A stretch of DNA of 64,000 nt from NCBI GenBank assembly GCA_010206225.2, contig VIQU02000009.1, positions 1 through 64,000 on the forward strand. The letters run 5' to 3'. Of the stretch, positions 29,721 through 38,583 are shown piece by piece. A program made the position numbers and the translations under genes. The DNA is from Lachnospiraceae bacterium MD308 (GTDB lineage Bacteria; Bacillota; Clostridia; Lachnospirales; Lachnospiraceae). Positions within the stretch are counted from its first letter, which is position 1. Every line of letters starts with the position of its first letter. Below the pieces are notes generated by a model. The model was not told where the DNA came from. It did no database searches and saw only the letters and a list, made by a program, of their open reading frames with translations.

Positions 29721-31157
29721 TTACTTCTCCCTGTTAAAATCATACTTAAGAACCGGATGCCTTGCAGCTTCTACCTCGTCCAGCCTTTCAACTGGCGTTT
29801 TCACCGGCGCCGCATGGAGTTTATCTGCATCACTCTGGGCAATCTCATAAAGCTTTCTGAATACGTCAGCTGCCCCATCCAATGTCTCTTTCGACTCTGT
29901 CTCTGTCGGCTCTATCATAAGCGCCTCGTCAACGATCAGCGGGAAGTACATTGTCGGCGGATGGATACCATTGTCCAAAAGCCCCTTTGCAATATCCATT
30001 GCAGATACTCCCGTCTTTTTCTTCAGATCAGAAAGACTCATAACAAACTCATGCATGCATACTTCTTCATATGCCATTGTATAACAATCCTTTAATTTAT
30101 GCATCATATAATTCGCATTCAGTACCGCACCCTTGCTTGCCGCCGGAATTCCTTCCTTTCCTAAAGTCATCAGATAAGTAAGCGCCCTGACAACCACTAA
30201 AAAATTCCCATAAAAACTCTTAAGTTCTCCGATACTGTTTGCCGGTTTTACAAAGGAAAGCTCTTCCTCTCCTTCTACAAGGACAGAAGGAAGGAACTGC
30301 GCCAGATGCTCCTTGCAGCCAACCGGACCGCTTCCCGGACCGCCGCCGCCATGAGGAGTAGAAAATGTCTTGTGGAGATTCAGATGTATCACATCGAAGC
30401 CCATATCTCCCGGACGTACCATCCCCATCACTGCGTTTAAGTTCGCCCCGTCATAATAGCACTGCCCGCCGCACTCGTGGATGATCCTTGTAATTTCTAA
30501 AATATTTTTATCAAATAATCCCACTGTATTCGGATTCGTGAGCATAAGACCGGCGACATCATCCCCCGCCGCTTCTTTAAGTTTCACCAGATCCACGCAC
30601 CCGTCTGATCCGGAGGGGATACTTACTACCGAATATCCCGCCATAACTGCACTGGCCGGATTCGTTCCATGGGCAGAATCAGGCACGATGATCTTTGTTC
30701 TTTTCTTATCGCCCCTGCTCTCATGATAAGCCTTGATCAGGAGAAGACCTGTAAATTCTCCATGCGCTCCTGCCGCCGGCTGAAAAGTCATGCGCTCCAT
30801 ACCTGTAATCCCGCACAGATACTCTTCTGCTGTTTTTATAACCTCCATGCAGCCTTGTACCGTATGGGCCGGCTGAAGCGGGTGAATATCTGTAAATCCT
30901 TTTAACGCTGCCATATCTTCATTGATCTTCGGATTATATTTCATCGTACAGGAACCAAGGGGATAAAAACCGTCATTTACTCCGTGGCATTTCTTCGCAA
31001 GCTCTGTATAATGTCTGCTCAGCTCATTTTCAGAAAGCTCCGGCATATGAAGAGCAAGCTTTCTTTTGTCCTTCTCCTCTGGCAGCACCACCTCTACGTC
31101 GCATTCCGGAAGAAGGCTTAACCGTCTGCCTTTCCTGCTTTTTTCAAATACTAACAT
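29721..31157 (-). CDS. gcvPB: Glycine dehydrogenase (decarboxylating) subunit 2
   Basis: A 478-residue P-protein beta half. The pyridoxal-phosphate lysine lies in LNLHKTFSTPHGGGGPGSGP. MTFQPAAGAHGEFTGLL, PDSAHGTNPASA and EPTETESKETLD are conserved. Together with gcvPA it decarboxylates glycine and passes the aminomethyl group to lipoyl-GcvH. Reading frame looks intact, although its H and T partners here are not. Confidence 0.94.
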   Translation of the reverse strand: MLVFEKSRKGRRLSLLPECDVEVVLPEEKDKRKLALHMPELSENELSRHYTELAKKCHGVNDGFYPLGSCTMKYNPKINEDMAALKGFTDIHPLQPAHTVQGCMEVIKTAEEYLCGITGMERMTFQPAAGAHGEFTGLLLIKAYHESRGDKKRTKIIVPDSAHGTNPASAVMAGYSVVSIPSGSDGCVDLVKLKEAAGDDVAGLMLTNPNTVGLFDKNILEITRIIHECGGQCYYDGANLNAVMGMVRPGDMGFDVIHLNLHKTFSTPHGGGGPGSGPVGCKEHLAQFLPSVLVEGEEELSFVKPANSIGELKSFYGNFLVVVRALTYLMTLGKEGIPAASKGAVLNANYMMHKLKDCYTMAYEEVCMHEFVMSLSDLKKKTGVSAMDIAKGLLDNGIHPPTMYFPLIVDEALMIEPTETESKETLDGAADVFRKLYEIAQSDADKLHAAPVKTPVERLDEVEAARHPVLKYDFNREK

Positions 31158-31160
31158 CCG

Positions 31161-32483
31161 CTACACCTCCCTTGCCAGAGCAACCGCCCTGTCAATATCC
31201 TCTTTGCTGTTCATCTCCGTACAGCACCACAGAATCCTATGATCATCTAACGGATATCCACCGAGGATTCCTTTTGTCTCTAACACGGCAAGCACCTTCT
31301 CTGAAGGCTTTTCAGACACCGTGATGAACTCGTGAAAATATTCGCCCCCATTTTCTATCTCAAAACCTGACTTTTCAAGCTCTCCCGCCATATAATGCGC
31401 CTTTGACATGCACTGCACTGCCATGCACTTAAGACCTTCCTTTCCCATAGCGGATAGATACACCCCTACGGCCAACGCACAGAGTGCCTGATTGGAACAC
31501 ACGTTGCTCGATGCCTTTTCCCTTCGGATATGCTGTTCTCTTGCCTGAAGCGTCAGCACATACCCTCTCCTGCCGCTCCTGTCTGTCGTCTGTCCTACGA
31601 TCCGCCCCGGAAGCTTTCTTGTAAGCTTCGCATTACATGCCATAAATCCAAGGTACGGTCCGCCGAATGCCAGATCGAGTCCGAAAGGCTGACCTTCGCC
31701 GACTGCTATATCCGCCCCGTACTCTCCCGGCGTCTTAAGTACTCCTAAGGATATTGGATTTACGCCCATAATGTATCTCGCTCCTGATGCATGGACAATT
31801 TCCCCTATTTCCTGTGCCTCCTCCAGACTGCCGTAAAAATTTGGATGTTGGATATATACACATGCCGTCGTATCATCTGCCAATTCTTTTAGCGCTTCCA
31901 TATCCGTAACACCGTCCTTTTCAGGAACGATCACAAGTTCATGACCGCTTCCGAAACAATATGTCTTTATTGTTTCCAGTACATACGGATTAACCGTTTC
32001 GGATACTAATGCTTTTTTCCTCTTTCTCTCACAGCACATGGCGATACTCTCTGCCGCTGCGCTGGCTCCGTCGTATACAGACGCATTGGAAGCGTCCATT
32101 CCCGTGAGATCGCAGATCATTGTCTGGTACTCAAAGATCGTCTGCAGGATCCCCTGACTGATCTCTGCCTGATAAGGCGTATAAGCCGTCAGAAAATTCT
32201 CTTTCGATATCACACTCTTTACAATCGACGGTATAAAATGCCTGTACGCACCCGCACCCCGAAAGCACACCGGAAATACCCGGTTCTTTTCTGCGATGCC
32301 TTCTATCTTACGCCTGACTTCCAGCTCGGTCATGCCCGACGGAATCTGAAGCTCTCCGGAAAGCTTCACCTCGTCCGGAATATGGGCGAACAATTCATCC
32401 ATAGAAGAAACGCCAATCTCCTTAAGCATCTCCTCCTGCTCTTTTTCTGTTACCGGGATATACCCAAAGGTATTCTTTCCCAT
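31161..32483 (-). CDS. gcvPA: Glycine dehydrogenase (decarboxylating) subunit 1
   Basis: A 440-residue P-protein alpha half with YIPVTEKEQEEMLKEIGV at the start, FRGAGAYRHFIPSIV, TAYTPYQAEISQGILQTIFE and ASNVCSNQALCAL. I place the start at ATG 32483 (MGKNTFGYIP); the frame is open a further 11 codons, overlapping gcvH, without family similarity. It sits three bases from gcvPB. Confidence 0.93.
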   Translation of the reverse strand: MGKNTFGYIPVTEKEQEEMLKEIGVSSMDELFAHIPDEVKLSGELQIPSGMTELEVRRKIEGIAEKNRVFPVCFRGAGAYRHFIPSIVKSVISKENFLTAYTPYQAEISQGILQTIFEYQTMICDLTGMDASNASVYDGASAAAESIAMCCERKRKKALVSETVNPYVLETIKTYCFGSGHELVIVPEKDGVTDMEALKELADDTTACVYIQHPNFYGSLEEAQEIGEIVHASGARYIMGVNPISLGVLKTPGEYGADIAVGEGQPFGLDLAFGGPYLGFMACNAKLTRKLPGRIVGQTTDRSGRRGYVLTLQAREQHIRREKASSNVCSNQALCALAVGVYLSAMGKEGLKCMAVQCMSKAHYMAGELEKSGFEIENGGEYFHEFITVSEKPSEKVLAVLETKGILGGYPLDDHRILWCCTEMNSKEDIDRAVALAREV

Positions 32484-32502
32484 AAAGCGTCCACCGCCCT
32501 TC

Positions 32503-32778
32503 CTATTCTTTCTCACTCTCTACAAATGCTTTGTATTCTTCTGCTGTTAACAGCTCTTCTCTCTCCGTGATGTCTTTTACCTTTACAAACCATGCGTCAT
32601 AAGGAGCCTCATTGATCCGCTCCGGCGCGTCTAAAAGCTCTTCATTTACCTCGCTTACAGTTCCCGATACCGGCGCATACACATCCGACACTGTCTTTAC
32701 AGACTCTACGTCTGAAAATGACTCTCCAACCACAAGCTCGTCTCCCTCTTCCGGAAGAGCGCAAAGGTATAATAATTT
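32503..32778 (-). pseudogene. gcvH: 5'-truncated glycine cleavage H protein
   Basis: The homology begins abruptly at [15 protein letters not shown] and continues through [20 protein letters not shown] to a normal C-terminus ending KAFVESEKE. The lipoyl-acceptor lysine (ESVK) is kept, but about 45 N-terminal residues are missing. The frame meets a TGA at 32779-32781 and the sequence upstream is unrelated. Translation could only restart at a GTG (32733), so a functional H protein is unlikely. Confidence 0.85.
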
Positions 32779-32802
32779 TCAATAGGACGCCACATTAAAT
32801 TT

Positions 32803-33349
32803 CTACAGCAGCGAATGGATCGCCCCGTCTCTACACTGGTTCGGTGTAATTACGTAAGGGATATTTTTAGAGTCCATCATATTGTGGGCGCCGCGAAAAC
32901 CTCCCGGCTCATACGGGAACATGGCCGTATCGTACATATTTCCGAGTCCGGTAACTGATCGGTACATGAGGAGCTGTAATTCTGGGAGCGCCCTGCTGTC
33001 TTGCGATCGACAGCACCGCGATCGTTCCCAGATCATTCATGATCGCCACTTCTATGGCTGTATCATTAACTTCTGTTATGCTTCTGCCCAGCAGGCAGGG
33101 CTCTGGCTCGTGATCCGGCGTCATATCTAAATCATCGTAATCTAATGGCTCTTCTGTAATCTGAACATAACTGAAATAAAATTCCGTCTCATGTGCCGCA
33201 GCTACCGGCTCTTCCCTGATGATCAAACGCTCGGGTATCTTGATCAATCCCAGCCTGCCATGCAGATGAACCTTGACTTTTCCATCCTTGACTTCCTTCA
33301 CAAGCCCACCCATTCCGTCATAATCATAGGCAAGCTTGGCTCTTTCTTC
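32803..33349 (-). pseudogene. Fused remnant resembling proline-reductase-cluster genes
   Basis: Immediately after the DUF4179 stop and in the same frame, the minus strand reads EERAKLAYDYDGMGGLVKEV, KVHLHGRLGLIKIPERLI and, later, DTAIEVAIMNDLGTIAV. This matches my recollection of the small CBO2463/CBO2479-type proteins found in clostridial D-proline reductase clusters. In another frame it then reads VTGLGNMYDTAMFPYEPGGF and SKNIPYVITPNQCRDGAIHS, like the C-terminus of PrdD/component-B-type reductase proteins. I read it as two gene ends joined out of frame (junction about 33000) by deletion. It occupies the place where gcvT would be expected. Family names are from memory. Confidence 0.5.
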
Positions 33350-34462
33350 CTACTTCACCGCAAACTCCACCCCATTCACCGTTATCTTCGCGATATCATC
33401 CACATCCACCAGCCGGTTGAACACAGTCTTATAGTACGTTCCCGCCCCGAGCTGATAGCTGCTGTTCTCCACATTTTTCTCCTTGTTGCAGACAACATAG
33501 CTTTCCTGATTCTTATACTCCACCGCAATCGAATTCAGATAGTACGGATCCTGCGCCTCTTCCTTGGAAAGCCCTAATCCCTTTGCCATGTCAACGCTCA
33601 GCGCAATGGGTGAATACTCCAAATAGCCCTTATCGCCCATATCAATCTTTCGTACCGGAACCGGCTTTTTCGAAGTCAGCCTGATGCGCTCTGTCTCCGT
33701 CTTTGTCTCCTCTGTTAGTTCCTTTCTGGTGCATGGATACGTCACGAGCATTAGCTCCGGCACATCCTCGTCCTTCAACGGCTCGTTCCACAACATGTAG
33801 GAATAGCAGTAAAGCTTGTCATCCGTACTCTTCTTCATGTCTATATAAGTATTCTCCCCGGCGAATGCTCCGTTTTTCGTCTCGCAGCTAAAGTAAAAAT
33901 CTGAATCATCTGTAAAATAGGCGCCCTTCGTAAGGTTCGTCTCCTCATCTCCCGCAAGAGCCGTAACCCCGCCTTCCCTCTCCAGCGTGAAATACATCAT
34001 CGCTCCGTTCCTGTCATAGACAAAGCTGTTGACCGTAAGGATATGACTGCCGATCTTCTTCACGATCGGCTCCTCTGATACATAAGCGCCGATTGCCTGT
34101 TCCGCCATCTCCTCGTTCACAGGAACATACTCTCTGGAGGGCAGCGTCACCGTAACCTTGGCGTCCTTCCCCTCTTTTCCAGTATCGATCTCACGCTTTA
34201 AGATACCGTTAGACTCTCTCGATTCATTGCCGAACATGGCCTGAAAAAATTCTGTCTTTGAGGATGCGTATACCACACCCGGAACCGCCATGCAGAAGAC
34301 CGCGATAGCCGCTGCTATCCTCCGTGCACTCCCCGCCTTCCTCCGGCGGACATTCCTCTTTTCAAGCTGCTTATACGTCTCCTGAATCCTCGTCTCCACC
34401 ACATCCGAAATCTGAATATCCTGACTGAAGATATCTCTCATCTCTTTTTCTGTTTTCTTCAT
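33350..34462 (-). CDS. DUF4179 membrane protein, putative anti-sigma factor
   Basis: A 370-residue protein: cytoplasmic N-terminus with a coiled stretch (ETRIQETYKQLEKRNVRRRK), one membrane helix (about 47-66, IAAAIAVFCMAVPGVVYAS) and a large extracytoplasmic domain of the DUF4179 kind found next to ECF sigma genes. It starts 15 bases after the sigma factor gene with AAGGAGG. Sequestration of that sigma factor by the N-terminus is inferred. The gene is followed with no gap by reductase-like debris. Confidence 0.8.
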   Translation of the reverse strand: MKKTEKEMRDIFSQDIQISDVVETRIQETYKQLEKRNVRRRKAGSARRIAAAIAVFCMAVPGVVYASSKTEFFQAMFGNESRESNGILKREIDTGKEGKDAKVTVTLPSREYVPVNEEMAEQAIGAYVSEEPIVKKIGSHILTVNSFVYDRNGAMMYFTLEREGGVTALAGDEETNLTKGAYFTDDSDFYFSCETKNGAFAGENTYIDMKKSTDDKLYCYSYMLWNEPLKDEDVPELMLVTYPCTRKELTEETKTETERIRLTSKKPVPVRKIDMGDKGYLEYSPIALSVDMAKGLGLSKEEAQDPYYLNSIAVEYKNQESYVVCNKEKNVENSSYQLGAGTYYKTVFNRLVDVDDIAKITVNGVEFAVK

Positions 34463-34477
34463 AAAATAATGCCTCCT

Positions 34478-34972
34478 TTAACAGCAAAGTGCCTGTTTTA
34501 ACTTCTTTCTGCCTCTCATGAGCTTGCTTTTTACCGTATTCTCATTCATATCGAGAATCTGCGCTACTTCCTTCGTGCTAAAGCCTTCCCCGTAGTGCAG
34601 AAGGAAAATCGGCCGTACATCCTCGGAAAGCTCTGAGAGCAGCTCGTAAAACTCCCGGTCGTCAGACGGGGCACTTCCTTCCCTGCCCTCCTCCCAGCCG
34701 GTTTTCACAAAATGCCTCTGCTGCTTTAACAGATCGTTACAATGATTCATCAGAATACGGGTAATCCATGTCTTAAAGTAAGCTAATTTCTTCAGCTCTC
34801 CAATGTGTTCATAAGCTGACAGTATCGTGTCCTGCATCACATCCGCGATATCCTCCTCGCTCTTTAAGTAGCTCTTCGCCACCTTATAAAGCGCCGTCTT
34901 ATGCATCTCCATCAACTCCACAAATGCATCCGTATCGCCTTTTTGTGCTTTTTTCACCAGTAACAGCTCCAT
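34478..34972 (-). CDS. ECF-type RNA polymerase sigma factor
   Basis: A 164-residue sigma-70 family protein with region 2 (LYKVAKSYLKSEEDIADVMQDTILSAYEH) and region 4 (PIFLLHYGEGFSTKEVAQILDMNENTVKSKLMRGRKKLKQ). I choose ATG 34972, as GGGGAGG lies eight bases upstream. A GTG three codons earlier directly abuts that site. Paired with the DUF4179 protein, it probably responds to cell-envelope stress. Confidence 0.9.
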   Translation of the reverse strand: MELLLVKKAQKGDTDAFVELMEMHKTALYKVAKSYLKSEEDIADVMQDTILSAYEHIGELKKLAYFKTWITRILMNHCNDLLKQQRHFVKTGWEEGREGSAPSDDREFYELLSELSEDVRPIFLLHYGEGFSTKEVAQILDMNENTVKSKLMRGRKKLKQALCC

Positions 34973-35053
34973 GAATCTCACCTCCCCTTTTTCGTTTCGT
35001 TTTTGTTTTACACCTATTAGACTGAATTACCCCTGTGTTTGGTTGCATGTATT

Positions 35054-35094
35054 GAAAAAAAGCTATAAGACAGCAGTTGCTGCCGTCTTATAGC
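35054..35094 (-). terminator. Strong orphan terminator
   Basis: On the minus strand GCTATAAGACGGCAG pairs with the complementary arm (one mismatch) and is followed by seven T. The only minus-strand material upstream of it is the short remnant at 35205-35300, so it seems to be what is left of a mostly deleted gene. Confidence 0.8.
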
Positions 35095-35182
35095 ATTGGC
35101 TTTAATTCAAATCTTTTCGTTTCATATCATTAGTATAACCTCAAGCTTTTTTCATCATTCTTTATCACCACAAATCCTAAAT

Positions 35183-35203
35183 TTCCAGTATGCCAAACGG
35201 GAA
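35183..35203. repeat. 21-bp hairpin repeat, copy 1
   Basis: TTCCAGT, seven bases, ACGGGAA: one of three copies of a short hairpin in this window (others at 60534 and 61032). It lies just after the stop of the eroded minus-strand remnant. Confidence 0.6.
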
Positions 35204-35204
35204 T

Positions 35205-35300
35205 TTATTTTGATAATAGTTTTAAAAATCTCTTGTTATTCATCTGTTCATTTGTCAAATAATCTATATTCTCGTTTGTCACTCTAATATATTCTATAAT
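35205..35300 (-). pseudogene. Short gene remnant, possibly GNAT-like
   Basis: After a ribosome site (GGAGG at 35305-35309) the minus strand reads, from an ATA in place of a start, IEYIRVTNENIDYLTNEQM and stops 31 codons on. YIRVTNEN resembles the opening of a GNAT-type acetyltransferase family, but the rest is missing. A promoter-like leader lies before it and an orphan terminator after it, which fits an internal deletion. Confidence 0.3.
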
Positions 35301-35303
35301 GAT

Positions 35304-35388
35304 ACCTCCATAAATTTCGATTGTGATTTGATGATTTTTAAGGAAAAATTGAGGGAAGCAAAATTACATAAAACATTATAACACAAAA
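35304..35388 (-). repeat. Duplicated promoter/leader segment, copy A
   Basis: About 85 bases carrying GGAGGT, the block CAATCACAAATC-like (plus strand CGATTGTGATTTGATGATTT) and GTGTTATAATG. The same order recurs at 61356-61576 before a DUF3795 remnant, where a 136-base insert splits it. It contains a TATAAT box on the minus strand. Confidence 0.7.
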
Positions 35389-35400
35389 CATACGGGAATA

Positions 35401-35580
35401 GGGAATTTCCCATAAGGGAGTTAAAATCAAAAGACTTTGTAATCAGTCAGGATGATTGAATTGTAGGTAAATTTAATTCATACGGAGGAATTTTTCTTTG
35501 AATCTAATTGCAGTTTCTTCATTTCAGCTTCTCCTCTATAAAATCATTTTTAAACAGATTATTATACTGCCTCCTAGTTT
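35401..35580. other. AT-rich gap before the BceAB-like genes
   Basis: This is the upper part of the intergenic stretch from about 35390 to 35679. I see no gene. TTATTATACTG near 35556 could be a -10 region for the following operon. Confidence 0.3.
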
Positions 35581-35624
35581 GAATGAGTAAAACACGCAAA
35601 AATAATTGCGTGTTTTACTCATTC
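35581..35624. promoter_or_regulatory. 19-bp perfect palindrome before the transporter operon
   Basis: GAATGAGTAAAACACGCAA, six bases, then its exact inverted copy, 55 bases before the ATP-binding gene. No T-run follows on the plus strand, so an operator or a leader RNA hairpin is likelier than a simple terminator. Confidence 0.7.
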
Positions 35625-35679
35625 CATTTCAAGTTCCAGAAAGTACAATGTTGCTAACAAACGCAAAGGAGGACTTCAT

Positions 35680-36429
35680 ATGTCTGCGTTATTAGAAGCA
35701 AAAGAAGTAACAAAAATTTATGCCAAGGCACAGCGCCCAAGCCTTAACAAAGTATCATTCAGTGTGTCAAAAAGTGAATTTATTGCTATCATGGGTGCTT
35801 CAGGTTCCGGGAAGACTACATTACTTAATGTCCTTTCCACTATTGATACACCTACAGGCGGCAGTATCACAATAGACGGCGTCAACATTAAGAACCTGAC
35901 CGATTCAGGTGCAGCAGATTTCCGCAGGGATAAGCTGGGCTTTATTTTTCAGGAATACCTCCTGCTCGACAGCCTTACCATTTTTGAAAATATTGCTGTC
36001 CCTCTTACTTTACAGAAGCTCCCCCCGAAAAAAATAGAAAACATGGTCAAAAGTCTGGCGGAAGCGTTTGGCATAGATGCACAGCTTACTAAATACCCAA
36101 ACGAGCTTTCGGGCGGACAGAGACAACGTGCTTCGGCTTTGAGGGCCATTGTAAAGCGGCCAAGTATTCTGTTTGCCGACGAGCCGACAGGGGCATTGGA
36201 TTCCAATTCTGCGACAGATTTACTAAACACCTTAAAAGAGTCCAATGAAGCTCTGAATACCACTATATTGATGGTTACGCATGATGCCTATGCCGCAAGT
36301 TTCGCTAACCGTATTTTAATTTTTAAAGACGGACGCATTATACGGGAGCTGTTCAAGCAGAATGATGACCGGCATACATTCTATGAATCCATTGCACGGG
36401 AAGTAGCAAAATTAGACACGGAAAGGTAG
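35680..36429 (+). CDS. Bce-type ABC transporter ATP-binding protein
   Basis: A 249-residue ATPase: Walker A GASGSGKTT, Q-loop FQEYLLLDSLT, signature LSGGQRQR, Walker B ILFADEPTGALD and H-loop THD. The group is that of BceA/VraD ATPases, which with a large FtsX-fold permease remove peptide antibiotics from lipid II-cycle targets. Ribosome site AAAGGAGG. The permease follows after ten bases, then a two-component system on the same strand. Confidence 0.93.
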   Translation: MSALLEAKEVTKIYAKAQRPSLNKVSFSVSKSEFIAIMGASGSGKTTLLNVLSTIDTPTGGSITIDGVNIKNLTDSGAADFRRDKLGFIFQEYLLLDSLTIFENIAVPLTLQKLPPKKIENMVKSLAEAFGIDAQLTKYPNELSGGQRQRASALRAIVKRPSILFADEPTGALDSNSATDLLNTLKESNEALNTTILMVTHDAYAASFANRILIFKDGRIIRELFKQNDDRHTFYESIAREVAKLDTER

Positions 36430-36439
36430 GAGGGAATCT

Positions 36440-38446
36440 ATGCAGCATTTATCTATGGCACATAAAAATCTAAAAAATAATTTTTCGTTTTATGCCCTCT
36501 ATCTGCTATCCGTAGCATTTGTGATCATGATCTTTTTTGCATTCACTTCATTCTCGATGAATAAAGTCATGCTTGAAAAAATATCAAATGACGGGCGGGT
36601 TGAAACGATGTGTAACACGATTTCCGTATTTCTCATGGCTTTTGTAGTTTTCTATATGTCCTATTCAAACCGTTTCTTCTTGCGCCGCCGCACAAAAGAA
36701 CTCGGTATTTACGCATTATTAGGATACAGAAAATCCACAATGCTCTCCCTGCTCATGACAGAGAACCTGCTCACTTGTACCGGCGCTTTTATAGTCGGGA
36801 TACTTTTGGGCGGTTTTTTCCATAAGGGAATTGTCTTTAGCATTACAAAATTACTGGATCTGGCTGTCAATCATTCAGAAATACCTTTTTTCAATCTGAA
36901 TGCCATTATGAAAACAGCCTGCTTTATTTTCGCTGTTGTCATAGTATTAGCCCTGTCCAACAGCAGATTCCTTTTCAAAACCTCACTCATGGATTTGGTG
37001 AGATATGAAAAGAGTGCAGAAAAGAAGATGAAATCCCATGCTGTTTTGGCTGTCATCGGGTTTTTAGCTGTTATTTCTGGATACTGCCTTTCACTCGATA
37101 TATTGCGAGGCACGAAATCTTTATGGATTACAGTTGGTTTTTATCCGGTTGCCATGCTGACATTTGCACTCATCCTTTCAGGAACAGTGCTTTTTATCGC
37201 ATCCTCTCTTCCCTTTGCGGTACAGGCAGGGAAGAAAAACAAACGAAAATTCTACACGGAAACAAAGATCATCACCACGCCCGGGTTTATATACCGCATC
37301 CATTCAAACTCCAGGACACTGATCATGCTTACCTTATTGTCAGCCGCAACATTGACCGTTTCAAGCGTTATGGCTCTGACGTTATACTATCCAATCGCCG
37401 CGGTATCCCGTATGGCGCCATCGGAAATAGAATGCAGGACTGAAGAGGAAAATGAAATAACTGCAATCAAAGAGATCGTAAACACCTATTCATCAGATGC
37501 GGATGTCATATTCCTGCAGACCGATATTTATAAGGTCACCTCCACTGCGGAGCAGCTCCCTATGGAGTACAGCATCGGAACTTCCAAAGGGGATGCGGAT
37601 AACGAAAAAATTCTGCGGGAGGCAGGATTTGAATGCATCCCATATTCAGCTTATAAAACCCTTCTGGAAACGCAGGGACGGACAAAAGTACTGGAACATC
37701 TTGCCACATTAAATAAAGATGAGTGTATTTTGATCAAGTACCAGCCAGATCCTGACAATAATGAAACAAACAGTGTTTATCCACTGCTCATAGGCAATGA
37801 GGAAATACCGGTTATTGTAACTTCGGTCACGTTGGATAACCCCATTTCATTTGCAAACAGCGTCGGTACTTTAGTTATAAGTGACGATTTATATCATACG
37901 ATAGCAGGGCAATCCGTTCCTGCAGCAAAAATCCTCAGCATAAACGGAAAATCCATTGAGAATAATGAGGCTCTGTTTCAGGCTCTGTCAGACTATCTAT
38001 CGGGAAGCCCATATCTGCAGGGAAACTCGCACAGGGTACACGAAATATTTTCGCTGAATAGTTCCACCTTCCTGCTAATCGGCTTTCTTGTGGTGCTGTT
38101 CTTCATCGCTACCGGAAGCATCCTTTACTTTAATAATGTTTCAGCCGTAACTGACTCGAAATCCGATTATGAGATTCTTTGGAAAATGGGTTATACGGAT
38201 AAGAGGATCAAAAAGATCATCAAAAAGCAGACAGCAGCTTTTTTCAGCATCCCATTTTTATTCGGACTGGCAGACTGTATCTTCGGTACGCTGGTATACA
38301 AGTCCGCCCTCATGCAGAATATTCTGGGAAACAGTCCTTTACTGTATGCGCCCACAATGGCAGCCGTTACGCTGACATTCCTGATTTATCTGGGATATTA
38401 CCATATTACCGTCCATACCTGTTGTAAAGCCGTCCTGACAAAATAG
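36440..38446 (+). CDS. Bce-type ABC transporter permease (FtsX fold)
   Basis: A 668-residue permease with ten predicted helices and one large extracellular domain (about residues 310-525) between helices 7 and 8, the BceB layout. FFLRRRTKELGIYALLGYRKSTM is the typical coupling region of the first half, with a second one near SDYEILWKMGYTDKRIKKI. Likely role: sensing and detoxifying antimicrobial peptides, with signalling to a kinase. Confidence 0.9.
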   Translation: MQHLSMAHKNLKNNFSFYALYLLSVAFVIMIFFAFTSFSMNKVMLEKISNDGRVETMCNTISVFLMAFVVFYMSYSNRFFLRRRTKELGIYALLGYRKSTMLSLLMTENLLTCTGAFIVGILLGGFFHKGIVFSITKLLDLAVNHSEIPFFNLNAIMKTACFIFAVVIVLALSNSRFLFKTSLMDLVRYEKSAEKKMKSHAVLAVIGFLAVISGYCLSLDILRGTKSLWITVGFYPVAMLTFALILSGTVLFIASSLPFAVQAGKKNKRKFYTETKIITTPGFIYRIHSNSRTLIMLTLLSAATLTVSSVMALTLYYPIAAVSRMAPSEIECRTEEENEITAIKEIVNTYSSDADVIFLQTDIYKVTSTAEQLPMEYSIGTSKGDADNEKILREAGFECIPYSAYKTLLETQGRTKVLEHLATLNKDECILIKYQPDPDNNETNSVYPLLIGNEEIPVIVTSVTLDNPISFANSVGTLVISDDLYHTIAGQSVPAAKILSINGKSIENNEALFQALSDYLSGSPYLQGNSHRVHEIFSLNSSTFLLIGFLVVLFFIATGSILYFNNVSAVTDSKSDYEILWKMGYTDKRIKKIIKKQTAAFFSIPFLFGLADCIFGTLVYKSALMQNILGNSPLLYAPTMAAVTLTFLIYLGYYHITVHTCCKAVLTK

Positions 38447-38583
38447 AAGCTGTACGAAACCGCCGCACTGTCATACCCGGCGGTTTTGTACTCCTTTATA
38501 ACAAATTGGAAACCATGCAGGGACTTCTTCTTGTATGCCCACAAATAAATGGTATAATAAAGCATGAAAAAAGGAGGCCGGAT

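Noticed and set aside
32740-33350. Glycine riboswitch expected before a gcv operon
   Set aside because: I looked for tandem aptamer-like GGAGAG/GCCGAAGG segments and found none. The region is reductase-like debris.
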